Assembly (NCBI RefSeq): GCF_000955805.1
Contig: NZ_JYOA01000010.1
Span: 563,386-627,385, forward strand
DNA from: Pseudomonas sp. 21
Lineage (GTDB): Bacteria; Pseudomonadota; Gammaproteobacteria; Pseudomonadales; Pseudomonadaceae
Direction of reading: 5' to 3'
DNA length: 64,000 nucleotides
Below, one piece after another: positions 9,624-20,269 of the stretch. The first letter of the stretch is position 1, and each line of letters begins with the position of its first letter. A model generated the notes under the pieces. It saw only the letters and a list, made by a program, of their open reading frames with translations. It made no database searches and had not been told where the DNA came from. The translations under genes and the position numbers were made by a program.

Positions 9624-9664
9624 ACCCAATACCGTGATCACCTGATAACGAACAAGAGGACGCC

Positions 9665-10627
9665 ATGGATCTCGCAAACGACAACGACCAGGCCATCACC
9701 CGCGACAGCCTGTATGGCACCGCTGCCGAATCCACCTATGCCGGCATCACCAGCTTCATGCGCCGTCGCTACAGCCGTGACCTGCGCGGTGTGGACCTGG
9801 TGGTCAGCGGCGTGCCGTTCGACACCGCCACCACCAACCGTCCCGGCAGCCGCTTCGGGCCGCGCGCGATTCGTGCCGCCTCGGTGCAGATGGCCTGGGC
9901 CCGGCACTTCCCCTGGGAGTTCGACCCCTTCGACCACCTGGCGGTGATCGACTACGGCGACTGTTCCTTCGACCACGGCGTGCCGCAGGAAACCCCGGAG
10001 GTCATCGAAGCCCACGCCGCGCGCATCCTCGATGCCGGTTGCGCGCTGCTGACCCTGGGCGGCGACCACTTCATCAGCTACCCGCTGCTCAAGGCCCACG
10101 CGAAGAAGCACGGCCCGCTGTCGCTGATCCACTTCGACGCGCACAGCGACACCTGGCCCGACGAAGACTGCCAGCGCATCGACCACGGCACCATGTTCTA
10201 CCACGCGGCCCGCGAGGGATTGGTGGACCCGTCGCGCTCGGTGCAGGTCGGCCTGCGCACCACCAACGACGACGTCATGGGCTTCCAGGTGCTGGATGCC
10301 CGCGAAGTCCATCGCCACTCGCCGCAAGCCATCGCCGAGCGTATCCGTGCGCGGGTCGGCGACAACCCGGTGTACCTGACCTTCGACATCGACTGCCTCG
10401 ACCCGGCCTTCGCACCGGGCACCGGCACGCCAGTCTGCGGCGGGCTGAGTTCGCACCAGGCACTGGAAATCCTCCGTGCGTTGCGCGGCATCAACCTGGT
10501 GGGGATGGACGTGGTGGAAGTCGCGCCGCCCTACGACAGCGCCGAAATCACCGCCCTGGCCGGCGCGACCCTGGCGATGGAGATGGTTTGCCTGTACGCG
10601 GCGCGGCACAAGCTGGGCGAGCGTTGA
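9665..10627 (+). CDS. speB: agmatinase (ureohydrolase family)
   Basis: A 320-residue manganese ureohydrolase, most likely hydrolysing agmatine to putrescine and urea. Metal-binding motifs are in order: GGDHF, DAHSDTW and DIDCLDPAFAPGTGTP. The stretch GITSFMRRRYSRDL and the close likeness to E. coli SpeB (GVPFDTAT, RFGPRAIR, GMDVVEVAPPYD) favour agmatinase. Related Pseudomonas enzymes act on guanidinobutyrate or guanidinopropionate, so the exact substrate is not certain. AGAGGA lies just before the ATG. SpeA, encoded at 17310, makes agmatine from arginine, so the two would form the arginine-to-putrescine route. Confidence 0.88.
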   Translation: MDLANDNDQAITRDSLYGTAAESTYAGITSFMRRRYSRDLRGVDLVVSGVPFDTATTNRPGSRFGPRAIRAASVQMAWARHFPWEFDPFDHLAVIDYGDCSFDHGVPQETPEVIEAHAARILDAGCALLTLGGDHFISYPLLKAHAKKHGPLSLIHFDAHSDTWPDEDCQRIDHGTMFYHAAREGLVDPSRSVQVGLRTTNDDVMGFQVLDAREVHRHSPQAIAERIRARVGDNPVYLTFDIDCLDPAFAPGTGTPVCGGLSSHQALEILRALRGINLVGMDVVEVAPPYDSAEITALAGATLAMEMVCLYAARHKLGER

Positions 10628-10643
10628 GCTCGGCCTGAAGAGC

Positions 10644-10716
10644 GTTCGCGAGCAAGAACTGGGCGTCCCCCTCGCTCCTACGAAGAGCGCCCCTGTAGGA
10701 GCGAGCTTGCTCGCGA
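10644..10716. repeat. pair of inverted REP elements, one interrupted
   Basis: The right copy at 10695-10716 starts GTAGGAGCGAGCTTGCTCG. The left copy reads GTTCGCGAGCAAG (10644-10656) and CTCGCTCCTAC (10671-10681), split by a short insertion. The pair lies between the convergent agmatinase and CtpL-like genes. Confidence 0.75.
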
Positions 10717-10749
10717 ATCGCCCCAGCGCCTGCGTCCCCAGGTTCGGGC

Positions 10750-12717
10750 TCAGACGCGGAACGCCCGCACCGCCGTATGCAGCGCACCGCCCAGTTCCTG
10801 CAGTTGCTCGCCCTGGCTGCGGCCCTGGCCGATCAGGCGCAGGTTCTGGCTGCCCAGTTCGTGGATGCGTTCGCTGTGCGAGCGAATCTCGCTGACCGCG
10901 CCGCTCTGCTGGGCGGAACTCTCGGCAATGCGTTCGGCCATGCTGGCGATGGTGCGGATGGCACCGACCACTTCGTCCAGAGCGCCCTCGGCGGCACCGG
11001 CCTGGTTGGCGGTCACTTCCGCGTGCTCGACCTGGCTGCGCATCGCTTCCACCGACTGCCGTGCGGCCTGTTGCAGGCGTGCGGTGAGCTGCTGGATTTC
11101 CTCGGTGGCACCGGCGGTGCGCAGTGCCAGTGAGCGGACCTCTTCGGCGACGACCGCAAAGCCACGACCCTGCTCGCCGGCCCGGGCGGCCTCGATGGCG
11201 GCGTTGAGGGCCAGCAGGTTGGTCTGTTCGGCAATGGAGCGGATCACTCCCAGAACATTGCCGATGGTGGCCGATTCTTCCGCCAGGTTCTCGATGGCCT
11301 GCGCGTTGCTCTGCACTTCGTCCACCAGCGCGCGCATGCCGTTCAGGCTGTTGCCGATCACCTGCTGGCCCTGCTCGACGGCCATGCCGGCGGCATGGCT
11401 GGCCGAGGCGGCCTGGCTGGCGTCGCCGGCCACCTGCTGGATCGCCGCTTCCATGTCGCCCAGCGCGTCGCGGATTTCCCCGGTGTCGCTGGCCTGGCGT
11501 TCCGCGCCGGCGTGCAGGCCGCCGCTGAGTTCGGCCAGGGCGCGGCTGCTGCCGGCCACTTCCTCGGCGCGCTGGTGGATGGTGCCGACCAGGGTACCGA
11601 GGAAGTCGCGCAGACGGTTCAGCGACTCCTGCAGCTCCACCAGGTCGCGGGTACGGGTGGCTAGGTCGATGGGCTTGGCGAAGTCGCCACGGGCCCAGGT
11701 GGAGAGCGCCGGGACCAGTTGGCCGAGCACGCGCGCCAGGCGGCGTTGCAGGGTGTCGATGAGCAGCGCGGTGGCGAGGATCAGGGCGATCAGCGCGCCC
11801 TGGATGACGCGTACCTGTGCCTGGATCTTCGAGCGCTCCTCGCGTACCTGCGGCTCCAGAGTCGCCAGGGCCTGCTGCACGGCGCCCAGGCGCTGGGCAG
11901 TGGCGGCGGCCAGCTCCTGGCGCTGGGCGACCAGTTGGCGGGTGCGGTCCAGTTCGTCGGGGTAGCGACGCAGAACACTGGCGAGGTCGCGCTTGAGGGT
12001 GACGCCGCGATCCTCGCTCTGCGCCTGTGCGGCCGGCTGGGATTCCAGGCCCATCATCGCGGCGAAGTCGTCGGAGGCGGAGGCCTGCTGCTCCAGCACG
12101 CCGAGTAGCGGCAGGGCGTCGATGCGTTCGGCCAGCTGGCGCAGGGCTTCCAGCTCGCGCTGGAGGTCCTCGGCCAGCGCCGGGTTGCCGCTTTCCACCA
12201 GCTTGGCGCGGGCGTGGGCCAGGCGCGTCAGGTGCAGGCCGGCCTGCAGCAGCGGGGTGCGGTACTCGGCGGCGGCGGGGTTCTGGCTGGCGTCGGCATA
12301 GGTGCCGAGCTGGTCCAGTGCGGCCAGCAGGTCGCGCTCGGCCTGCAGCAGCAGACCCTGTGGATCGCCGGCCAGCTTGCCGGCGGCGAGCAACTGGTTG
12401 CCGCTGAACTGGCGCAGCTCGTCGAGGCGCTGGCCGAGCAGTTGGCCGAGGCTGTCCGGCAGTTGCGGCAGCTCCTGGGCCAATTCGTCCAGCCCTTGCT
12501 GGGCGGCCTTCTGCTTGAGCGCGTCGCCACTGGCGAGGTACGCCTGGATGTTCTGCGCGACCTTGCGCTCGAAGCCCTGGGAAAGTTCCAGGTAGCGGTC
12601 CATCAAGGTGAACGGGCGCTCCAGGGCGCGTTGCGACCACCACAGGGTGGCGCCCAGCGCGAGGCACACGAGCAGGAGCAGGAAGGTATTGAGGTTGGTG
12701 AGCAGCTTGAGGCGCAT
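10750..12717 (-). CDS. ctpL: methyl-accepting chemotaxis protein, CtpL-like
   Basis: A 655-residue chemoreceptor. A first membrane helix at about 7-28 ([19 protein letters not shown]) is followed by a large, all-helical periplasmic domain rich in Leu/Gln/Glu up to about 310. A second helix ([18 protein letters not shown]) follows, then a HAMP-like stretch and a signalling domain with the hairpin tip containing [18 protein letters not shown]. The start at 12717 gives a short positive N-terminus before the helix. In P. aeruginosa the gene next to dsbD is ctpL (PA4844), which governs taxis to phosphate and chloroanilines. The symbol rests on gene order and general likeness; the ligand cannot be read from sequence. 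Confidence 0.8.
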   Translation of the reverse strand: MRLKLLTNLNTFLLLLVCLALGATLWWSQRALERPFTLMDRYLELSQGFERKVAQNIQAYLASGDALKQKAAQQGLDELAQELPQLPDSLGQLLGQRLDELRQFSGNQLLAAGKLAGDPQGLLLQAERDLLAALDQLGTYADASQNPAAAEYRTPLLQAGLHLTRLAHARAKLVESGNPALAEDLQRELEALRQLAERIDALPLLGVLEQQASASDDFAAMMGLESQPAAQAQSEDRGVTLKRDLASVLRRYPDELDRTRQLVAQRQELAAATAQRLGAVQQALATLEPQVREERSKIQAQVRVIQGALIALILATALLIDTLQRRLARVLGQLVPALSTWARGDFAKPIDLATRTRDLVELQESLNRLRDFLGTLVGTIHQRAEEVAGSSRALAELSGGLHAGAERQASDTGEIRDALGDMEAAIQQVAGDASQAASASHAAGMAVEQGQQVIGNSLNGMRALVDEVQSNAQAIENLAEESATIGNVLGVIRSIAEQTNLLALNAAIEAARAGEQGRGFAVVAEEVRSLALRTAGATEEIQQLTARLQQAARQSVEAMRSQVEHAEVTANQAGAAEGALDEVVGAIRTIASMAERIAESSAQQSGAVSEIRSHSERIHELGSQNLRLIGQGRSQGEQLQELGGALHTAVRAFRV

Positions 12718-12848
12718 GGCAGGTCTCGACCGACAGCGAAAAACGGCGAGCCCTGAACCTATTGCAGTTTCGTTACTGGCTGATGACACGGTGCCAGCAT
12801 TCGGTCGGGAAATGGCGCGGCAGAGCGCCGCGCCGCCACTGCGGGGTG

Positions 12849-14459
12849 TTACTTGAAGACCTCGACGCGATTGCGGCCGCCGTGCTTGGCGGTGTACAGC
12901 GCCTCGTCGGCCTGCTTGGCGAGGGTCTTGATGTCCATCTCATCGCCCAGCTCGGCGATGCCGCAGCTGAAGGTGCAGGACAGGTCGTGGGGCTGCGCCG
13001 GGTAATGAATCTCGGCGAAGCGCTGGCGGATTTCCTCCAGCACCTTGTGCGCCGAGGCGGCATCGGTGTCCGGCAGCACCACGGCGAATTCCTCGCCGCC
13101 GTAGCGGCCGATGTGATCGGTCTTGCGCAGGCGCTGCTTGAGGAACAGCGCCAGGCTCTTGATCACCCGGTCGCCCATGGGGTGGCCGTAGGTGTCGTTG
13201 ACCCGCTTGAAGTGGTCGATGTCGAGCATCGCGAAGGTCAGCGGGCGCTCCTCGCGGCGTGCGCGGAAGCGGGCGTCATCCAGCAGCTGCAGGGTATGGG
13301 TGTGGTTGTACAGGCCGGTCAGGCTGTCGCGCACCATCCGCGCCTTCAGGCTGCGCGCGCGGGCGGCGCGGTTGCGCACGGTGGCGATCAGGTGGCGCGG
13401 CTTGATCGGCTTGGTGAGGAAGTCGTCGCCGCCCTCGCTCATGGCGTCCAGCTGCTTGTCCAGGTCGTCCTCGGCGGACAGGTAGATGATCGGCACGCTG
13501 ACGTAGCGCTCGTGCTGGCGGATCACCTTGGCCAGCTCGGTGCCCAGGCACTCGGGCATGTACATGTCGAGGATGATCAGGTCCGGCTGGAACTCGGCCA
13601 GCTCGGTCATCACCGACAGCGGCGCGGTGAGGGCGCGGGTGACGATGCCGGCGCTGTTGAGGACCATCTCGGTGTGCGCGGCCTGGGCGCGGGAATCATC
13701 GACGATCAGTACGCGGAACGGCTCGTAATGGGCCACGCGGGTCAGCGTTTCGATCTTCTCCAGCAGGCCGGAGGCGTCCAGGGCGCCGCTGAAGAAGTCC
13801 TGGCCACCGGCGCGGGCGGCGGCCAGGCGGGTCGGGGTGTCGGTTTCCTCGTGACTGAAGAACAGCACCGGCAGCTTCTGCTTGAGGCCGGCCTGGGCTT
13901 CGTCGGCCAGGGCCAGGCCCTGGCCGCCCCCGAAGTCGATTTCCATGACGATGGCTGCCGGATGGCGGTCCGCCATGGCGGCACGGAAGGCGTTGGCATG
14001 CTCGCAGGGCTGCGCGGCCATGCCGAAGAACTCCAGCTGCTGGGCCAGGCGCTCGGCGCGCTCCTGATCCTGCAGGGCCAGGTAGACCGGTTTGCGCAGC
14101 GGCGGCAGGTGGGTCTGCTCGAACTGGTCGCCGTGGCGCAGGCCCGTGCGCGACAGGCGCTGCATCAGGTGGTTGAGTTCGGTGATCAGCTCGCTGGAGA
14201 GGCGCCCGCGGTTGTCCTGCACGGCGCGCAGGCACTGGTCGATGGCCTTGGCCAGGTCGGCGTGCTCGGCCTGCTCGAAGCGTTCGGCGTAGCGCTGCAG
14301 GCGCAGGCAGGCCTCGGCCAGTTCCGCCGTACCGGCGCTGTTCCACTCCGAGCGCGACAGGCGTTGCCAGACTTCCAGCAGGTGACGGGCCTGGTGGATC
14401 ACCCGCTGGGCGAAGTGATGCTTGAGGCGGTCGAGGGATGGATCGTCGAGCTCGGTCAT
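12849..14459 (-). CDS. gcbA: response regulator diguanylate cyclase, GcbA-like
   Basis: A 536-residue cytoplasmic signalling protein that should make cyclic di-GMP. The N-terminal ~120 residues look like an HPt-type helical domain. A first receiver-like domain at about 125-245 lacks a clear phosphoryl-acceptor motif. The second receiver (about 255-375) has [17 protein letters not shown] and the conserved Lys in FLTKPIKP. The GGDEF domain ends the protein with GGEEF at 454-458 and an inhibitory RxxD site (RKTD) at 445-448, so it is probably active and feedback-inhibited. Position beside ctpL matches PA4843 (GcbA), linked to biofilm attachment and dispersal. Confidence 0.85.
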   Translation of the reverse strand: MTELDDPSLDRLKHHFAQRVIHQARHLLEVWQRLSRSEWNSAGTAELAEACLRLQRYAERFEQAEHADLAKAIDQCLRAVQDNRGRLSSELITELNHLMQRLSRTGLRHGDQFEQTHLPPLRKPVYLALQDQERAERLAQQLEFFGMAAQPCEHANAFRAAMADRHPAAIVMEIDFGGGQGLALADEAQAGLKQKLPVLFFSHEETDTPTRLAAARAGGQDFFSGALDASGLLEKIETLTRVAHYEPFRVLIVDDSRAQAAHTEMVLNSAGIVTRALTAPLSVMTELAEFQPDLIILDMYMPECLGTELAKVIRQHERYVSVPIIYLSAEDDLDKQLDAMSEGGDDFLTKPIKPRHLIATVRNRAARARSLKARMVRDSLTGLYNHTHTLQLLDDARFRARREERPLTFAMLDIDHFKRVNDTYGHPMGDRVIKSLALFLKQRLRKTDHIGRYGGEEFAVVLPDTDAASAHKVLEEIRQRFAEIHYPAQPHDLSCTFSCGIAELGDEMDIKTLAKQADEALYTAKHGGRNRVEVFK

Positions 14460-14747
14460 CGCGCGCTTCTTTATAGGGCCGTACCGGCGGCCAGCGGGGC
14501 GAATATGTTTCCGCCGTGATACACACTGATGGCCCTATGCTACCAATCCTTGATGGCAATAACAGTGCCTTCGGTCAAACATCTCAAGCTTTGTAATTCG
14601 CACCATTACCTAGCACCATGCGCAGGGTAGGCTGCGCTGACCCGCCTGCGTGCGGCATGCTTGCGCAGTGAGGCCTAAAATCCCGGCACCCTGGGGCCGG
14701 TTGCGGGTCCAAGCTATCTTCGAATTCGGGACATCAAGGAACTTGCC

Positions 14748-15812
14748 ATGTGGAACTGGAAGAAACGCGGCTCCGTACGTGATCGCGTGAACGACTCGGT
14801 GGACGACGCGCGCGCCTACTTCGGCGGCCCCTGGCTGGGCCGCGTGCTCGGCGGTCTGCTGGGCGTCTACCTGGTGATCTGCGGCGCGATCGGCTGGTAC
14901 TGGAGCCAGGAGCCGGACCTGTTCCCCGTGCAGCAGAACGCCCAGGCCGCCGCCGAACGTGCCGGCCGGCAGATGGTGGTGGGCTACACCACGGTGGAAA
15001 CCCTCAAGGAAGTGGTCGCCACGCTGCTCAACAAACCGGGCGGCTACCTGTCCAACGACATCTTCCCGCCGGGCGTCTGGCTGGACAACATGCCCAGCTG
15101 GGAATACGGCGCCCTGGTCCAGGTGCGCGACCTGTCCCGCGCGCTGCGCAAGGACTTCGCCCGCTCCCAGTCGCAGTCCACCGAGGACGCCGACCTGGCG
15201 CGCGCCGAGCCGCGCTTCAACTTCGACAACAAGAGCTGGGCGCTGCCGTCCTCCGAGTCGGAATACGCCGAGGGCATCAAGTCCCTGGACCGTTACCTCG
15301 GCCGTCTCTCCGCCGATCCGGCCGGCGCGCAGTTCTATGCCCGCGCCGACAGCCTGAACAACTGGCTGGGTGACGTTTCCACCCGCCTGGGCTCGCTGTC
15401 CCAGCGCCTCTCGGCCAGCGTCGGTCGGGTCAAGCTGAACACCAACATCACGCCGATGCAGCCGGTCACCCCCGGCCAGGCGCCGGAAGTCGAGGAAGTG
15501 ATCCAGGAAACTCCCTGGATGCAGATCGACAACGTGTTCTACGAAGCCCGCGGCCAGGCCTGGGCGCTGTCGCACATCCTGCGCGCCATCGAGGTGGACT
15601 TCGCCGACGTGCTGGCGAAGAAGAACGCCACCGTCAGCGTGCGCCAGATCATCCGCGAGCTGGAGGCCGCCGAGGCGCCGCTGTGGAGCCCGATGGTCCT
15701 CAACGGCAGCGGCTTCGGCGTGCTGGCCAACCACTCGCTGGTGATGGCCAACTACATCTCCCGCGCCAACGCCGCGATCATCGACCTGCGCCAGCTGCTG
15801 GCCCAGGGCTGA
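14748..15812 (+). CDS. DUF2333 family membrane-anchored protein
   Basis: A 354-residue protein with one transmembrane helix near 27-50 (RVLGGLLGVYLVICGAIGWYW) and a long soluble part predicted to be periplasmic. The domain is DUF2333, widespread in Pseudomonas with unknown function. It is divergent from gcbA, and its stop is 3 bp before the NUDIX gene, so the two are co-transcribed. Matches PA4842 by order. No catalytic motif is apparent. Confidence 0.85.
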   Translation: MWNWKKRGSVRDRVNDSVDDARAYFGGPWLGRVLGGLLGVYLVICGAIGWYWSQEPDLFPVQQNAQAAAERAGRQMVVGYTTVETLKEVVATLLNKPGGYLSNDIFPPGVWLDNMPSWEYGALVQVRDLSRALRKDFARSQSQSTEDADLARAEPRFNFDNKSWALPSSESEYAEGIKSLDRYLGRLSADPAGAQFYARADSLNNWLGDVSTRLGSLSQRLSASVGRVKLNTNITPMQPVTPGQAPEVEEVIQETPWMQIDNVFYEARGQAWALSHILRAIEVDFADVLAKKNATVSVRQIIRELEAAEAPLWSPMVLNGSGFGVLANHSLVMANYISRANAAIIDLRQLLAQG

Positions 15813-15815
15813 TCG

Positions 15816-16355
15816 ATGGAAGGCATCAGCCGCAAGGAGGCCGCCCACCGGGCGGCTTCGGACGCCGAGAAGATCGCCTGGGTCGACGAAGACGACCAGT
15901 TGCTGGGCAGCCTGCCGCGCGCCGAACTGCGTGCGCGCGGGCTGATCGGCCGCGGCACCTTCATCCTGCTGTTCAACTCCGCCGGTGAGCTGTGCGTGCA
16001 CCGCCGCACCCTGAGCAAGGCGGTCTACCCCGGTTACTGGGACCCGGCCGCCGGCGGCATGGTGCAGGCTGACGAGAGCTATGCGGAGTCCGCCGCCCGC
16101 GAGCTGGAAGAAGAGCTGGGCATCGCTGGCGTCGAATTGCGTGCCCACGGCACCTTCTTCTTCGACCAGCCGGACAACCGCCTGTGGTGCGCGGTGTTCT
16201 CCGCCGTGTCCGATGCGCCGCTGAAGCTGCAGCCCGAAGAGGTGCTGGAAGCGAAATTCATCGACCCTCACCAGGCGCTGGCCGAGGCCAGGGCGGGTGC
16301 GCTGTATTGCCCGGATTCGCTGGCGGCGTTGCGCAAGTACCTGGTCAGCTTCTGA
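15816..16355 (+). CDS. NUDIX hydrolase (YfcD-like)
   Basis: A 179-residue NUDIX protein. The NUDIX box starts at GGMVQADESY and ends RELEEELGI, with the expected Arg-Glu and Glu-Glu pairs. An N-terminal stretch (WVDEDDQLLGSLPRAELRARG) resembles the Idi/YfcD subgroup, which hydrolyse nucleoside diphosphate-linked or isoprenoid-like substrates. The actual substrate is unknown. It is translated directly after the DUF2333 gene with a 3-bp gap and corresponds to PA4841 by order. Confidence 0.88.
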   Translation: MEGISRKEAAHRAASDAEKIAWVDEDDQLLGSLPRAELRARGLIGRGTFILLFNSAGELCVHRRTLSKAVYPGYWDPAAGGMVQADESYAESAARELEEELGIAGVELRAHGTFFFDQPDNRLWCAVFSAVSDAPLKLQPEEVLEAKFIDPHQALAEARAGALYCPDSLAALRKYLVSF

Positions 16356-16371
16356 CGTCGGGTTGCTTTTC

Positions 16372-16439
16372 GTAGGAGCGAGCTTGCTCGCGAACTGAGC
16401 CCCGCTGTGGGGTTTGTTCGCGAGCAAGCTCGCTCCTAC
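16372..16439. repeat. inverted pair of REP elements
   Basis: Two identical 24-nt arms in opposite orientation (16372-16395 beginning GTAGGAGCGAGCTTGC, and 16416-16439) are separated by 20 nt that can fold as CCCC-GCTG-TGGGG. The pair follows the NUDIX stop and could act as a transcript end or mRNA stabiliser. The remaining gap to yciH (16440-16663) shows no gene and presumably holds its promoter. Confidence 0.85.
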
Positions 16440-16663
16440 AGGCAACCCTTCACCCCGAATCGCGTCCCATGTCGCCAAACCACCGATCAATGACGCATTT
16501 TCGGTCTTAGCATTTGCCTTCAATGCTGCTAAATTGCGCGACCTTTCCGGCAGGGTCCTCCGCCGGGAATTGCGCAGCCCCTGCCTGAGTGGGGCGTCGC
16601 GGTCGGCGCCAGCCGGCCATTCGTTGACCTGGCCCGAAGAGGCCAATCCTGGGGAAACGCCCG

Positions 16664-17035
16664 GTGGTCAAGAAAGCATCCTCCCTGTCCGCCCTCGGCG
16701 GGCTCGTCTATTCCACTGATTCCGGCCGGCATTGCCCGGACTGCAATCAGCCCATTGGCGCGTGCATCTGCAAGCAGGCCGAGATTCCGGCCGGCGATGG
16801 CATCGCTCGCGTGCGTCGGGAAACCAAGGGCCGCGGTGGCAAGACCGTGACCACGGTGACCGGCGTGCCGCTGGCGGCCGATGCGCTGAAGGACCTGGCC
16901 ACGGCGCTGAAGAAACGCTGCGGCACGGGTGGCGCGCTGAAGGACGGCATCATCGAGATCCAGGGCGACCACGTCGACCTGCTGCTCGAAGAGCTGACCA
17001 AGCGCGGCCTCAAGGCGAAGAAATCCGGCGGCTGA
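16664..17035 (+). CDS. yciH: SUI1/eIF1-like translation factor YciH
   Basis: A 123-residue protein of the eIF1/SUI1 fold, thought to influence start-codon selection fidelity in bacteria. An N-terminal Cys cluster (CPDC, CICK) precedes the SUI1 core (GRGGKTVTTVTGVPL, LKKRCGTGGALKDG, IEIQGDH). The start is a GTG at 16664 preceded by GGGGAA. Corresponds to PA4840 upstream of speA. Length is normal for the family. Confidence 0.9.
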   Translation: MVKKASSLSALGGLVYSTDSGRHCPDCNQPIGACICKQAEIPAGDGIARVRRETKGRGGKTVTTVTGVPLAADALKDLATALKKRCGTGGALKDGIIEIQGDHVDLLLEELTKRGLKAKKSGG

Positions 17036-17309
17036 GCCGTCTTCTGTCGCAAGCGACTCTCCCCTGTCGAGAACGGGTTCCAGGCGATGCGCGTCGTGCG
17101 CATGGCCGGCAAGCCCTTTCCCTAGATGGGAGATTTATCGGCGCGCCCTGGGCGTGTCGTCGGATTTTCCTAAACTTACCGCCAACCCCGGCGGTCAACA
17201 CGGCAACGTCACGAGGCCCGGCTAGGTTTACACCACCAGGCCTGACGACTCACCCGCACGCCGGGCGGGCGCCTGCACACATTCGCGCAAATTGAGGAGA
17301 CCACCCCGC

Positions 17310-19223
<1,914 letters not shown>

Positions 19224-19245
19224 TGGATCGGCTGTCGATGTGATG

Positions 19246-19274
19246 AAAAGCCCCGCTTCGGCGGGGCTTTTTTC
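19246..19274 (+). terminator. intrinsic terminator of speA
   Basis: AAAGCCCCGC, a TTC loop, and GGCGGGGCTTTTTTC form a 9-10 bp GC-rich stem followed by a T-run, 23 bp after the speA stop. It is preceded by A residues, so it may also work in the other direction for the nrdG end. Confidence 0.93.
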
Positions 19275-19310
19275 TTGCTCCTGCGAAAGCGCTTGAGGCG
19301 GAGTTGAATC

Positions 19311-19357
19311 GTAGGGGCGCGCCATGCGCGCGATCGCGGGTGTGGTCTGCTCCTACA
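19311..19357. repeat. degenerate REP-type palindrome
   Basis: The sequence starts GTAGGGGCGCGCCATGCGCG and ends TCTGCTCCTAC; it is the GCGCGCCATG variant seen at 9578-9623 with several mismatches. It lies between the convergent speA and nrdG genes. Confidence 0.65.
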
Positions 19358-19389
19358 GGGGAATGCCGAGCGTCAGGAGGTACGGATGT

Positions 19390-20088
19390 TCACGCGTCGC
19401 GCAGTTCGAAGCTTGGGAACAGCGCGTGCAGCTCTCGCCAGAGATCAGGTGCGCCATGGGGCGCGGGCGTGGCGATCAGCTCCGGATCGAGCTGCCGCCC
19501 ACTGCGGGCCAGTTGCACGACGAAGTTTTCCACACCCATGCCGCGCAACTGCGTTGCCAGCCGGCGCAGGCGCTCCAGGTCGAACAACTGCCAATGCACG
19601 GTCGTCCGGCATTCGTGGTCCGCGCCGCTGTCCAGCAACAGCTCCAGGCTGCGCCAGTTGGCTCGTCCGCTGCGCTTCACACCGGTAGTGGCGTCCATGT
19701 CCTCGGCCAGTCCCTTCACGTCGAACCCCACCCAGTCCGCCTGGGGCAGTGCTCGGGCAAAGGACTCCGGGCGGATGCCGGCGCTGTGCAGGCCAGCGCG
19801 GAAACCCATCTCGCGCACGCTGGCCATGGCCTCCGGTAGCGCGTTCTGCAGAGTCGCCTCGCCGCCACTGAACACCACAGCCTGCAACAGGCCCTGGCGA
19901 CGGCGGAGGAAGGCGAGGATGTCGTCCCAACCGATTTCCTCTTCGCCGCGCGGCGCAATCAGCTCCGGGTTGTGGCAGTAGCGGCAGCGCCAGGCGCAGC
20001 CCTGGCAGAACAGCACGCAGGCGAGCAGGCCGGGGTAGTCGAGGGTGGTCAGGGGCACCAGGCCCCCGACCCTCAGGGTTGCGTTCAT
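19390..20088 (-). CDS. nrdG: anaerobic ribonucleotide reductase activase (radical SAM)
   Basis: A 232-residue radical-SAM protein that installs the glycyl radical on class III ribonucleotide reductase under anoxia. The 4Fe-4S motif is CAWRCRYC (CxxxCxxC) near residues 29-36, followed by HNPEL. FSGGEATLQ is the SAM-binding GGE-type motif. The start at 20088 is used because its ATG overlaps the stop of the preceding 48-codon gene (ATGA), which implies coupled translation. It is the last gene of the nrdD operon. Confidence 0.93.
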   Translation of the reverse strand: MNATLRVGGLVPLTTLDYPGLLACVLFCQGCAWRCRYCHNPELIAPRGEEEIGWDDILAFLRRRQGLLQAVVFSGGEATLQNALPEAMASVREMGFRAGLHSAGIRPESFARALPQADWVGFDVKGLAEDMDATTGVKRSGRANWRSLELLLDSGADHECRTTVHWQLFDLERLRRLATQLRGMGVENFVVQLARSGRQLDPELIATPAPHGAPDLWRELHALFPSFELRDA

Positions 20089-20231
20089 CGCGTCTCGCGG
20101 AAGTGGCGGCGCTCGCGGTGCTCGGATTGCTTGCCGGCGTTGAAGGCCGACACCGGGCGGTGATAACCCATCACGCGGGTCCACACCTCGCAGCGCTGGC
20201 GTTGGCTTTCGGGCAGTTGGTTGGCGGTCAT
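20085..20231 (-). CDS. separate glycyl-radical domain of class III ribonucleotide reductase
   Basis: A 48-residue protein containing the motif RVMGYHRPVSAFNAGKQ, which is the glycyl-radical segment (R-V-x-G-Y) normally found at the very C-terminus of NrdD. The central Gly would be the radical site. An excellent AAAGGAG site precedes the ATG. The nrdD stop lies 38 bp upstream in a different reading frame, and the stop of this gene overlaps the nrdG start. The NrdD protein here stops soon after its zinc-binding Cys residues and lacks this motif. It is therefore probably an essential part of the enzyme supplied as a small subunit. The identification is strong; the subunit arrangement is inference. 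Confidence 0.85.
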   Translation of the reverse strand: MTANQLPESQRQRCEVWTRVMGYHRPVSAFNAGKQSEHRERRHFRETR

Positions 20232-20269
20232 CGGTGGTGCTCCTTTTGCGTGGATGAAGGAATGGGTAA

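Noticed and set aside
9665..10627. Guanidinobutyrase or guanidinopropionase instead of agmatinase.
   Set aside because: The sequence follows E. coli SpeB closely over its whole length and speA is nearby; the alternative cannot be excluded without assay.
14610..16646. 678-codon minus-strand frame opposite the DUF2333 and NUDIX genes.
   Set aside because: The plus-strand genes have clear families and ribosome sites; the long frame is a GC-driven shadow.
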